In this document: piece by piece, positions 10,194 through 20,400 of the stretch
Numbering within the stretch: position 1 is the stretch's first letter
How the letters are laid out: every line of letters begins with the position of its first letter
Assembly (NCBI GenBank): GCA_014058105.1
Contig: JACGCM010002205.1
Location: 1,674,001-1,738,000 of the forward strand
DNA length: 64,000 nucleotides
Source of the DNA: Kingdonia uniflora
Lineage: Eukaryota > Streptophyta > Magnoliopsida > Ranunculales > Circaeasteraceae
Direction of reading: 5' to 3'
Program-made: the position numbers and the translations under genes
Notes under the pieces: model-generated
Databases searched by the model: none
Told to the model about the DNA's origin: nothing
What the model saw: the letters and a program-made list of their open reading frames with translations, nothing else

Positions 10194-10870
10194 AATTTGG
10201 AATTAAGTGGGTTAGGTTATATTTTTTTATTTTGGGGGTTTTTATTAGGGTTTGGGGTTTATGGAGTCAAGTGTCGGGTCTATTGTTAAGTCTAGGGAAG
10301 CTAAATTGTGTGTGTGGGGGGGGGGGGGGGGGGGGGGGGGAGAGCATTTTGAGTTGGCACATCGTATTTGTACTGATCCAAGCGTTGTGGATGAAGACGA
10401 ACTCGAGCTTCAATGTACTTGGTCGACACCCTATATTTATTGTTGTTGCTTTAATGGTAGGAGAAATAAGTGAAATTATGATCTTATAGTAGGTTTGTAA
10501 TGCAAGAGCTTAAGGCAGCATTTCGATTTAGACGCCCTGCCCTTATAACACCCTTGCGGGTTGCAGGGCTTTTCCATATCGTAATATGTGTAGTACTTTT
10601 GCCATTAGTATATATGACTGGATAGGTTGCTGTGATGCACAACTTGAAATACATGTAGTAGGGATCGCCACACATCTAAATCTGAGTTAACTAGCTTTTT
10701 GTTAACATGATGATTACGACCACTCTTAGAAAGGATTATTTGATGTTTATAATAACCTCAAATGTGGTTTTTAGTTTAGAACTTGAGATATATAAGACGC
10801 CTACGAATGGGTACAACCTATAATTTTATTTAATGTCATTATATCATTGAATCATGTCCCTTATTAGCAA
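10194..10870. other. probable intron sequence with a poly-G run
   Basis: No coding domain recognised. Short plus-strand frames across 10187-10489 are created by the poly-G run at 10316-10340 and look spurious. Confidence 0.45.
10316..10340 (+). repeat. poly-G run, 25 bases
   Basis: An uninterrupted run of 25 G follows a short TGTGTGTG stretch. It can form a G-quadruplex. A second run of 28 G occurs at 52613-52640. Runs this long are rare in plant DNA and are also a known type of sequencing or assembly artefact. Confidence 0.9.
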
Positions 10871-13192
10871 GGGTGTGTTGAGAAAGTTATTGAGTTGTTG
10901 GAGAAGAAATGTTGTGCCATTGTTAGTTTCAGGGATATGAAGAGAGATGATCAGATGAGACACATTAGATAGTGAGGGCAAGAGGTGAGGTAAGAAGAAT
11001 AGATGATTAGTGGAAGAGCGATATTTCTAGTTTATAGAGATGTGATTGTTTAGATATTTGCAGATAAGCCTCTCATGAACAAAAAATTAAAAAAAAAGGG
11101 TCGGAATCTTTGCTGAGTAGAGTCGAGCGGAACATTTAACAGGTGGAGAATGGGCCGAGGTGATCTAACAGGTCCATTTGATCCTCCCATGATTTCAGCT
11201 CAGCAGTCAGATTAGAAGATCCTACTTTATACATTGAGTGATTTATCTTTTTTTCTGATAGGTATTGGATTTGTCATTTGTGTTATTTCACCCGAAACAC
11301 TCTATTAGGACTGTAAGTTTGCATTTGCTACGTAGTGTATGTTCATAGAATTTAATGGTGATCAATTGAAGAGGGTGATATTGCATAAAGAGTTTTCATG
11401 TACTTCAGAGTCACGTGAAACATTTTTTCTCTTTTTTCAGGCCAAACCATCCAATCTCTTCAAATGCCCAGCTCCCTCTTGAGCTCGACAATAGAGTTAA
11501 TATAGACATAACAAATTCAGAAATTTCTGGAGTACCTGTTGCCAGATCGATGTTTGGTTTGGTTCCCTGTTCTCAGAGGGGATGTAATATAAAGCACACA
11601 GGGCAAACAGAGACGTGCAGTCCTTCTGGTTAAGTCGATGACTACTTGTCTGATTCTATGGGGACTGCTTCTGTAAATTCTGCGAAGTTAAAATCTACAA
11701 AACAGGGTAGCGATGCAGCTCAAGTGTCAGAAAGTGGCTGGATAAGATCAAAGAAACCATCGCTACAAGGCAAGACACTTAAGAATAACATGACTACACA
11801 GGTGACAGTTTCAGAGCAATCCAACAAAGAATCCATTAGGGAAGTCACTCTTACATGTGAAGGACCACTCGACGAGCGCATAATTGGAAAGTCTAATGAA
11901 GTTAGTGATCTTGTATTATCTAAAAGATTCATAGAGTCTGCTATTGCTGCAGCTGCACAACATTGTCATCATTTAGTTGGTCAGGTTACTACAGATTCTT
12001 CTATTATGATTGATAAAAAAGATAACAAGACTTCGGATTTTAACAACAAAAGATCTATGTGCTCCGAAATCGGTCAACATAGACTGGATGATGGACAGCT
12101 ACAGATTGCAGATAGCCTTCAGTGAAGGGAATTAGATTGTAATCCTCAAATTTTACCTAGATCTTTGCACATTGATCCTGCATGTGATAATCTCAACGAC
12201 AATTCATGATCATCAACAATGGAGTGTCTGAGAACAAGATGACATGATTCTGAGATACGTCACCTTCCTAGTCCTTTTTGTTGAATAAATTTATTGTCGT
12301 ATCCTTCCGAGAAATTTAGGGTTGCCCTAAATTAGGGTTTTGCTAATCAATTGTTATTTTCTTCTCTTATGTTGATTGTGTTTAGGTGGGGTTGATCGAA
12401 ATGTTGGTTTTGTTTGAAACTCCGTCGGGGTTCATTATGAAGTGTTGGATGAAGGAAAGCTTGATAAAGTTGAGGTAATTGTTGAAACCCCAGGCTTGTG
12501 ATTTGAGGAATTTTTTTTGGTTTTAGACTTATAGTTGTAATGGGTGTTTATAATTCGTATGAATTTGTTGATGTTGTAGGATTTGTGGAAGGATTTTGCG
12601 ACATCGGTATCGGCTCGACTGGAAAGTTTTAACATTTCCCTTTGTTTTGGGCTATTTATTTTAAGTTTTGTGGTTTGTTTATCTTTGTTGTGCCCATTGA
12701 ATGTGATTTATGTGTGAAAAAATAGATTTTATATGTATAAAATCTATGAATATATCTGAAACTAAAATAGAGGGAATTTGTAGTTATCTATTTGTAGTCT
12801 CAGAAGAAGTCTATGATGCATCTTTCAACCAATTGGCGGTAAATACACATTAGTAGTAAACACCTACTGGAAGTGAATGCCCATTGATTGAAAATTTCAG
12901 TACATTATGTATACCTCTTATTTCTCGGGGGTTTGTACATATATTTTTTTCATTATGTGGGGCTTCTTTTTGTTATGTTAAACTTCTTTGTAAGACTGGT
13001 TTTATTTGTGTGCGTTAACTTGATACCAGGTAGTGAAGTTGACAGCTTTTACCAAGTTTGAAACACAGCAAGCCCAGTAAGGGTCTTCGCAAGTTCATAC
13101 GCACTCATTGTGATGGCAAAAAACTAGCTGAGCTGCATAGCAAATTTGGGAATGCAATTAAAGAGAAATTGGTTTGTTTTATATCCTACAAC

Positions 13193-14132
13193 TGAAAGGC
13201 TTTGGTTTATCTCATTTCGTGTATGTAAAGGTCCGTGGTTATCTCAGTCGAAGACAGAGACAGGATGAAGACCTTCGTACAATCTTCTATCAACCAACGA
13301 CCAAGAAAGTAAGTTGGTTAAGTAGAACTTTGAAAAAAGGAGCCAAAAATGTTTTTTCTAAATTTCTAAACTTTGAGAATCTCGTTCAAACGACCCAATA
13401 TCTCGTTCGAACGAATTCTGGGCTTTTCGTTCGAACAAACTTTGGTCTCGTTCGAACGACCTGGGCTCCTGGGCCAAAATTCCAGAGGGTTGTCAAAATG
13501 TCGTTCGAACGACCTTAGGTTTCGTTCGAACGAGTCTCGAGAAAAAATTGAAAACACTATTTAAACGAACATTGCTTCTCTTTTCTCTCCCTCTTTTTCT
13601 CATTTCTTTGGCAAAAAGTTATTTTTGAAAGAGCTCAATACCCTTTATCAGAGAGACAATTTGACATCAATCAAAACCTAAAAACCTTGAGGTTGATGTT
13701 GAGTTAGTTTATCCTACTTCCCTCCCACATATTGTTCTAGAGTGATTCAAGAAGGGGGTTCCTTGTTGTGAGTTCAAGGAGAGTCGTTGAGAGAACGAAG
13801 AAAAGTCGTTGCGAGAACGAAAACGATAGGGCAAGATGCTTGGATCAGAAGAGAGATAATCACGAGACGGGGTTATCGAGTCTGTAAGTGTAATTCAAAT
13901 TCAGATTAAACTTTTTTTTATTAGTGGATTTTTGGTAGTCGTGTTCATCGACAACGACGGTTTTTCTCTTGAGTAAAGAGTTTCTACAAGGTGAACAATT
14001 GTTTGTGTCGTTTAATTCCTTGTCTTTACTATTGATTATTTTTGTTTAATCCTAGATCATTGATTGATAGAAATTGTTTTGACCTAATTTCTCGCTCGAA
14101 ATTCATTAAATACCGAGCACATAGAATTTTCA
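13193..14132 (+). mobile_element. solo LTR of a copia element, in an intron of the NOP58-like copy
   Basis: The 940-bp unit starts TGAAAGGC and ends GAATTTTCA, giving a TGAAA/TTTCA inverted terminus. It is flanked by the 5-bp target repeat ACAAC (13188-13192 and 14133-14137). No primer binding site or coding region follows, so it is a solo LTR left by recombination. Leader blocks shared with the copia-1 LTR place both in one family; the solo copy is in plus orientation. It carries a TTCGAA palindrome array. Confidence 0.9.
13381..13535. repeat. TCGTTCGAACGA palindrome array inside the solo LTR
   Basis: TTCGAA cores at about 13406, 13430, 13451, 13504 and 13525, plus TTCAAA at 13385. Most are embedded in the 12-bp perfect palindrome TCGTTCGAACGA. 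Spacing is 21-53 bp. Short frames such as the one at 13373-13564 repeat SFER and SFEQ only because of this array. Confidence 0.9.
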
Positions 14133-14345
14133 ACAACTCTATATATTTATAGTGATGATGTTTTGTTATTAATTCACATAATTAATTTCACCTTTTCGAT
14201 TCTTTTGTACAGCAAATTGATTGTGTTCATAATAACACTGTTATGGAATTAATGAGGGGTTTGAGAAATCAATTGACAGAACTCAGAGTTATGGGCTTGC
14301 AGTTCAAGATTTGGCTCCGATGAGCTGAAATTTAGCCCTGATAAG

Positions 14346-15001
14346 GTATTCTACTTTATTAGATTTATATAGTTGTTGTACATGTATTTGTTGTTTTCCA
14401 ATTTGATATACATGTATTAAATCATCCATAACAATGTTATGTGGCTTTTTTTCTTTATAGTAAACTCTGGCATACATCTGGGTAGAAAGGATATTTATTT
14501 CGTTACCAACTTATTGCTTAGAGAATGTGATGAAGGCATAAATTTCTTAATGTATGTTGCCAAAACATTTAATCCTCAGAGCGGGAAATGAAATACAAAG
14601 ATTTCAGACTTCTAATATACACTATCCTTGTCACTATACACATTGCACACATTCAGGATCATAGGATGACGTTGTATAGCTATCATTGAGAAAATATACT
14701 TGCCAGATGTGACGAAGTAGGATAATCAAATAGATTTTTGATTTTCTTGCAGTTCCTTTAGTATTGTTGTAGCCAAATGTCTACAAATTTCTTCCTGTTT
14801 TAGCGACTCCAACAAGTTATCCTCCCTTGTCTAGTAAATCTTATACCTCAAAGTCATACCTAGTACTCAGTCATCTATGGATATATCATAATTCCCCCTT
14901 GTGCTTGTGCTAAACTATATAGAACATTGTTTCCATGTGATTTGCGTCATTTTCTGCTATTTATAATTAACAATGTTATCATAGTTTTTTCTACTCTTTA
15001 G
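14346..15001. other. intron of the NOP58-like pseudogene
   Basis: Flanked by a GTATTC donor at 14346 and a TTTAG acceptor before 15002. AT-rich, no coding domain seen. Confidence 0.6.
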
Positions 15002-15098
15002 GTCGATACGATGATCATTCAGGCCATTGGGTTGCTCGATGATCTTGACAAAGAGTTAAACACATAAGCCATGAGGATTAGGGACCGAGATGGATTCT

Positions 15099-17435
15099 AA
15101 TGGCTTTGGTATATCTGCTCCATCTAAGACTGGATTCAGGTTGATTTGACCCTTATTTGACGCGGATTAAAAATTTTGGTAAAGTTGTGCCACAAATTTT
15201 CTTGTATGTATTACCAAACAATAATGCTTTGGTTTATTAGCGTAATCAATCACACTTTATTTGTTTGGTAGTAAGAATTCTGTTTTGCTTATTGGACTTC
15301 TGATCATGGTTGAAGGTAAATGGATATCCTTTTCTTTCTTTCATTTCTTTTATGGTTGTTGCTAAGGCAAACAGATATGGTCAAAAGTCTATAATATTTT
15401 TACACAAAAACCACACAGCCTAATTGGAGGATTTTTTATTATTTTTTTGTGTTTCTAATGCACATCTAAAGCTTGTGGTCGAATGCATATTACATAGTTG
15501 TGCTCATGTATTTAGGCATTCTCTACTAAGCTAATAAAAATTTGAAATTTGACCGTTTAGTTCACTACGGTACCTCTGAGGTAATTTTAGTGCTATTGAA
15601 GATTGCTGCTTAAGTCTTATGTTTCCTTTCTTTTCTAAACCACCACTAACGATGATCTTAGCTGATTGAAATTTATCCTGCCTATTGTCTTTTGAACTTC
15701 TTAAGGGTGCTTGCAGTGTTGCAGCATACATTTGGCTGACCACAGAAGTAGGGGATATGTTCCATCAGCTCTCAGTGTTAGCTCCACCATGAAGACAGAT
15801 CTATACGATCTTTGACATGGGTCTAAACCCACAAAGGCAACACATAAAGTGGTGAGTTAGGGGGGTTATATGTTGAACATTCAATCGCAATAGTTCAATA
15901 TTACTTCTTATATGATGTATGATTTTGATTCACGTACTACAACTGTAACAATGCTCAAGGAACTACAATTTGGGTATTCGCCTCTCTTTGTCCTACATAA
16001 GGAATTTGTATTATTTTGTACTTCTCTTTTATGTTACAGTACATTCAAATTCACCTATGTTAATGTCACATTACAAATCTTACTTCTTCTTATATTTCCA
16101 ATTTCCATCTTTTTTTCGTCTACCAGTCTACCTTATTTTTTCTTCATGTTGTTGTTGTACTAAAGTAGCTCGGAAATAATAGTTGTATTTATTTATGTGA
16201 AAGTTTGCTAATTTTCGAGCAACCCTTCTTTCCCCGGAATTTATAATTTGTGTAGAATCTTGTTGTTGTATAACGCATATAGACTGAATTAAAATCCAAA
16301 AGTTAATTATTGATTCTATTTTCTATTTTCAGCTCAATGCTACGGCATAATGGACATTTCAGGAAGCTTTAGAAAATATAACTAGATTAAGTTAAATACT
16401 GATTCTATACACAATCAATTTTGATCCTTAATTACTTTTATCCATTAAGATACGAGGAAACCCATATTCTCTGTCTGACTCTCACATATCGTTATCTAAA
16501 GGACAATTTCTTATGAGGATGTTAAACTTGGTGCTCCACAGAAGAGCCCTAAAGAATTTAGATTGAAAGAATTTCTCCTTGCATCATGATAGAAGATCCC
16601 TCACGACCCTCATGATACATCTCAGGATAACTTCCTTAGCCATCTTCTTACCTGGTATCCACAGGGTTTCCCTTTACAAGCCCTCACATTCATCTTTAAG
16701 TTTCAGCCAGAGAGAACAATTTCCGAGATAAGAGATATTGTTGAGTTATCTCTTTAGTATTAATAAGAGAAAAAGCTTCAAGAGAACTAATCTTGTCAAT
16801 TTATATCATTAGTTTTAATAAGTGGGGATTTTCGGGAACGTGCAATAAGTTCAATAATTAGGATGTGCTAATGACACATTCGATGGATACTTTCAGCTTA
16901 TAGTTAAATATTAGCTTGAGTTAATCCCCAGCATAGGCTGTATTTTAGCTCTTATAGTTGAAATACAACTCAACGTGAATGCAGTTAGAGTTGAATATAA
17001 GACCACATACTTTCAGCTTAGACTACTGGTAAGCCGTAGTGATAATAATTAACTCAAATGCTAAAAAAATCTTCTTCTGAACTTCCTACCAAATGAATAT
17101 TATTCTTTACTTGCCCCTTTTATATGTATATATATATTTATTTATTTTTGGTACTTCTATATGATACATGACTCACTGGAATGTTTTTTGACCAAACAAG
17201 AAATGTGAAAGGTGAAGGCACAACACACTACAAGTTTTTTACTTGCCCCTTATCAGGCTCTTACTTATTGTGGATTTTTTTCGAGTTTTTTTTATTATTG
17301 TACTATATGTTTACGATGCATCTATTCATAATAGATCTTTTATTATTGCACGTATATTTGGCAAAAAAAAAAATACAATAAACAGAGAAGCATACAAAAG
17401 GAAAATGTTCCAGAATAATAGAAAAGGAAACTTAC
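15099..17435. other. unresolved stretch; may hold 3' exons of the minus-strand SSB-like gene
   Basis: No domain could be recognised with confidence on either strand. On the minus strand the SSB-like gene should continue here, because exon 3 (ending at 17436) leaves one base of an unfinished codon before a GTAAGT donor. A minus-strand frame at 15531-15743 (70 codons) and a stretch around 16550-16740 were inspected but not matched. The block TACTTTCAGCTTA occurs twice (16890 and 17007), suggesting an old short repeat or MITE. Confidence 0.4.
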
Positions 17436-20400
17436 TACTAACAGGAGTGCTCATTTCTTCTTCTGCTTCAGATATCCTGCCATTTTGGAGTTTAGTATGC
17501 CGTGTGACATAGTTTAGTTCATGTACATTCACCTGGAAAGGGAACATATGAAAAATCAGTTACACTATTCCTCGCCTCAAGTTGTGCTTTTTAATTCTTG
17601 TTTCCCCAAAACCATTGTCAAGACCTTTGGTAGATTTTTACGCATTGATCATGCCACGACAAATCTTACAAGGTCAAGAAATGTTTGCATAACGTGCGAA
17701 AAGAAGATATTCTGGCAGTTGTTAAAGAGATTTCCAATGGCGCTCCACTACCTAGAATGTATGTGTTGTCACTCTTATTACCATGATCCCCAAAGTTGCT
17801 CCATGTAGTTTCTCCAACTACAAAGTCACCAGCCTACGCAATGTCATCTACAGGGTGTTCTCACCAATTAATGCCTCACGGCTTGCTTCCCAAAATCATA
17901 TTAGGAACTCAAGGTGCTTATATTCGTGGTTCTACACTAGTGAAAACATTAGTCTCAAGAGATGGTGGGAGAACTTAGAGAAGTGTGAGGCAGCAATGTG
18001 GTGATCAAGATCAACATATCTAAAGCTTATGATAGGGTCGATTGGTTTTTCTTGAAAACTGTGCTACTCAGACTTGGTTTCTGTGGGACATGGGTTTTAC
18101 TTATTGCTCAATGTGTCCAGACTCAATGGTTTTCTGTGATGCTCCAAGGAGTATGCAAAGGCTACTTCAAATCTTCTTAAAGATTAAGAAAAGATGAAAC
18201 ACTATCCCCTTTATTATTTATTCTAAGTGAAGAAGTTCTTTCAAGAGGTTTTGTTTTAAACTTAATCCCATTGCTTATTGCAAATCAAGTCGAAGGAGTA
18301 TGCCTCTTACTCACTTAGTATACGTGGATGACTTTGTTGTATTTCTTGATGAGAGTCAGCAATCTATTTGAGGACTCTCAAAGTTTTTAAAGAGATATGA
18401 AACATGTTCTGCACAAGTTGTTAATAAGGTGAATGGCGGAATATATGTGCACGAAAAAATCCTGATGCCAAGGAAAAATGTGATACAAACAGCAGCTGGT
18501 TTTTCCTCAAAAAGGTTTCCTTTAGTCTACTTAGGAGCTCCAATCACCAAAACTAAGAGGCAGGTGTCTTATTTTGATCCTCTCCTACACACGATTCAAA
18601 AAAAAGTTGAAGGATGGCAAAGTCAACTATTGTCCAGTGGAAGCAAACTTGTTCTTATATTACATGTGCTACATCCCATGCCAATGCATCCATACTCTAG
18701 TATTCATGTGCCTAAATTAGTCGTCACCAACCTTGAGAGGATATTCTCTTCCTTTTTTTCGGGTAGATTCGAAGGAAATCAAGGGAAAAAAATGGAAGTT
18801 TGGAATTCTATTAGTAGACCAAAATCTGAAAGGGATTGGTTACTCAAGTTTAGAGGATACTCAAACAACTTTTGTCATTAAATCCGTGGACATTCCCTTT
18901 TGGGACACTCTAGACACTCTTTTATTAAAAACACATTAAGATGTTTTAAGTGATTTTTTCTTTATGGATATGATCTCCTAATCAGGAAGATCATCCTCCG
19001 TAAAAAAAATAAAAATAAAAAATTGTTTCGACATTTTTATCAACACTAAAAGAGATTTGAATTACAAATTATTATTCTCATTTTAAGTTGTCCGTTTTTA
19101 TCTAAATTTGGACATTATACTATATGATGTAGGAATATCGGAATTGACCGAATAATTCATAAGTGCGATCTCAGTGATAAAGAGATCATAGCCATAAGGA
19201 TAAACTTTTTCAAATCATATTAAATTGCCCCAAAACAAATGAGTGTCTATAGAGTGTCCCAAAAGGAAGTATCCACGGATCCTCTCCCTTTTAATTAAAA
19301 TTCACTTTAGTCCAAGTTTATAAAGAGCAAGTACTGTATAAATGGGATTCCTAGAAAAACAGCTACTTTCAGTTTCGACCTGTGGAAAAATATGGTCAAA
19401 CAACTAGATACAGTTGAAGCACACACCATATGGTTACTTGGAGAAGGTAAAGTAGACTTTTGGCAGTAAAAGCATTAGCTCTGCTTCAAAGCCAATGGAT
19501 GGGAAAAGGATGCCTAACTGAAATCATAAATACTAACACAGACAAGTAATGTCACTCAAGTTTGTGGTGTCCAGTACCTGAGACTGGAATTTGCAATTAC
19601 TTTCACATCATATACCTCAAGAATGAAAGCCAACCTCCTCCACGGAATTATCTATATGAATGTTGGCGATAGAGCTGTTTGGGCTCTCACATAGGGATGG
19701 CAATTTGCCCCGCCCCGGTGAGATCCGCCCTGCCCTGTTTAGAGAGGATTTGGGATGAGTATATTGGGTATGGGGGCGGGTATGGGATGACCTTGTCTAA
19801 ATCTGTCGGGGATCGGGGCGGATTTGGGGCTGATAAAAAAGAATTTGTTCCCCGCCCCGTCCCATTTAATAAATACCTCTTAATATAATTACAGCTATAC
19901 CCTTATATATATATATAATCATAACCCTACCTCAACTCTCAAGTTTGGTTGTCTGATTGTCTCTCCCCAACCCCGAAACCCAAGTACCCAACACGGCAAC
20001 GCCAATTTGCCGGAGTTAAATAGCCCCAGTGTGAGCGATGATCTAAGATTCATGGTGTGGGACAACCTCCTATGATGAAACCCTTTCATCTCAACATTTC
20101 TGAGTGTGATCAAATGGTGCAAAGTTGAGAGCGGCTGTTGCAAAGCAGTTCTAGAATGATGATTCGTGTTAGACCTTCTCGATGATAATGAGCTTTTTAA
20201 TTGTAATCTGAACAAGGTTTTCCCCTTATTTTTCAAGACATTCAGGCGGCAGCCCTTCCTTGATTAGATTTTATTTTGAGATTGTATTGTATATTCTCTT
20301 CTTTTTTTTGGAAATTAATTGTATATTCTCTCCATACATGATATGTTCCTGTTTGGACTTCTTTCCTTACTGATAATTTTCTTGGTTAAAAACAATCTCT

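Larger units (their letters stand above)
9129..12124 (+). pseudogene. unidentified broken spliced host gene
   Basis: A candidate first exon begins at 9129 (MLQILKERKSS) and ends at a GTAATC donor near 9188. A middle exon near 10871-10972 reads GCVEKVIELLEKKCCAIVSF before a stop. The largest exon begins after a strong TTTTTTCAG acceptor at 11440 and stays open except for one TAA at 11631 until 12124; it includes SEISGVPVARSMFGLVP and RFIESAIAAAAQHCHHLVGQ. I do not recognise the family. The exon is rich in S, T and Q and has no membrane segment. The single in-frame TAA and the stop-prone middle exon argue for a pseudogene. It lies just upstream of the NOP58-like copy on the same strand. Confidence 0.45.
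12401..15098 (+). pseudogene. NOP58: NOP58/NOP5-like unprocessed pseudogene
   Basis: Five exon remnants with GT-AG introns match the N-terminal half of the box C/D snoRNP core protein Nop58: 12401-12474 (MLVLFETPSGF, then KVLDEGKLDKVE after a frameshift), 12580-12630 (DLWKDFATS.SAR), 13030-13171 (KLTAFTKFE, KGLRKFIRTHCDGKKLAE, FGNAIKEKL), 14213-14345 (DCVHNNTVMELMRGLRNQLT, ending LKFSPDK) and 15002-15098 (DTMIIQAIGLLDDLDKELNT, then a stop). Exon 2 is cut short, exon 3 lacks about a dozen codons before KPSKG, and exon 4 lacks the segment before LKFSPDK. The Nop RNA-binding domain and lysine-rich tail are absent. Introns are kept, so this is a DNA-level duplicate and not a retrocopy. The working gene should be elsewhere. 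Confidence 0.92.

Noticed and set aside
10187..10489. 100-codon frame with a polyglycine stretch
   Set aside because: Created by the poly-G run; no start context and no homologous domain recognised.
13373..13564. Repeat peptide with SFER/SFEQ units, looking like a repeat protein
   Set aside because: Generated by the palindromic TTCGAACGA array inside a solo LTR; both strands give similar peptides because the motif is self-complementary.
16540..16760. Candidate fourth exon of the SSB-like gene (minus strand, ETLWIPG before a GTAAG donor-like site)
   Set aside because: No continuous frame, no clear acceptor and no WWDN motif; too weak to add to the gene model.
17783..18004. KRWWENLEK frame considered as an OSB-type PDF/WWDN motif
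   Set aside because: It lies on the plus strand in the LINE reverse transcriptase (IPKVAP...NVIYRVF), so it is not an exon of the minus-strand SSB-like gene.
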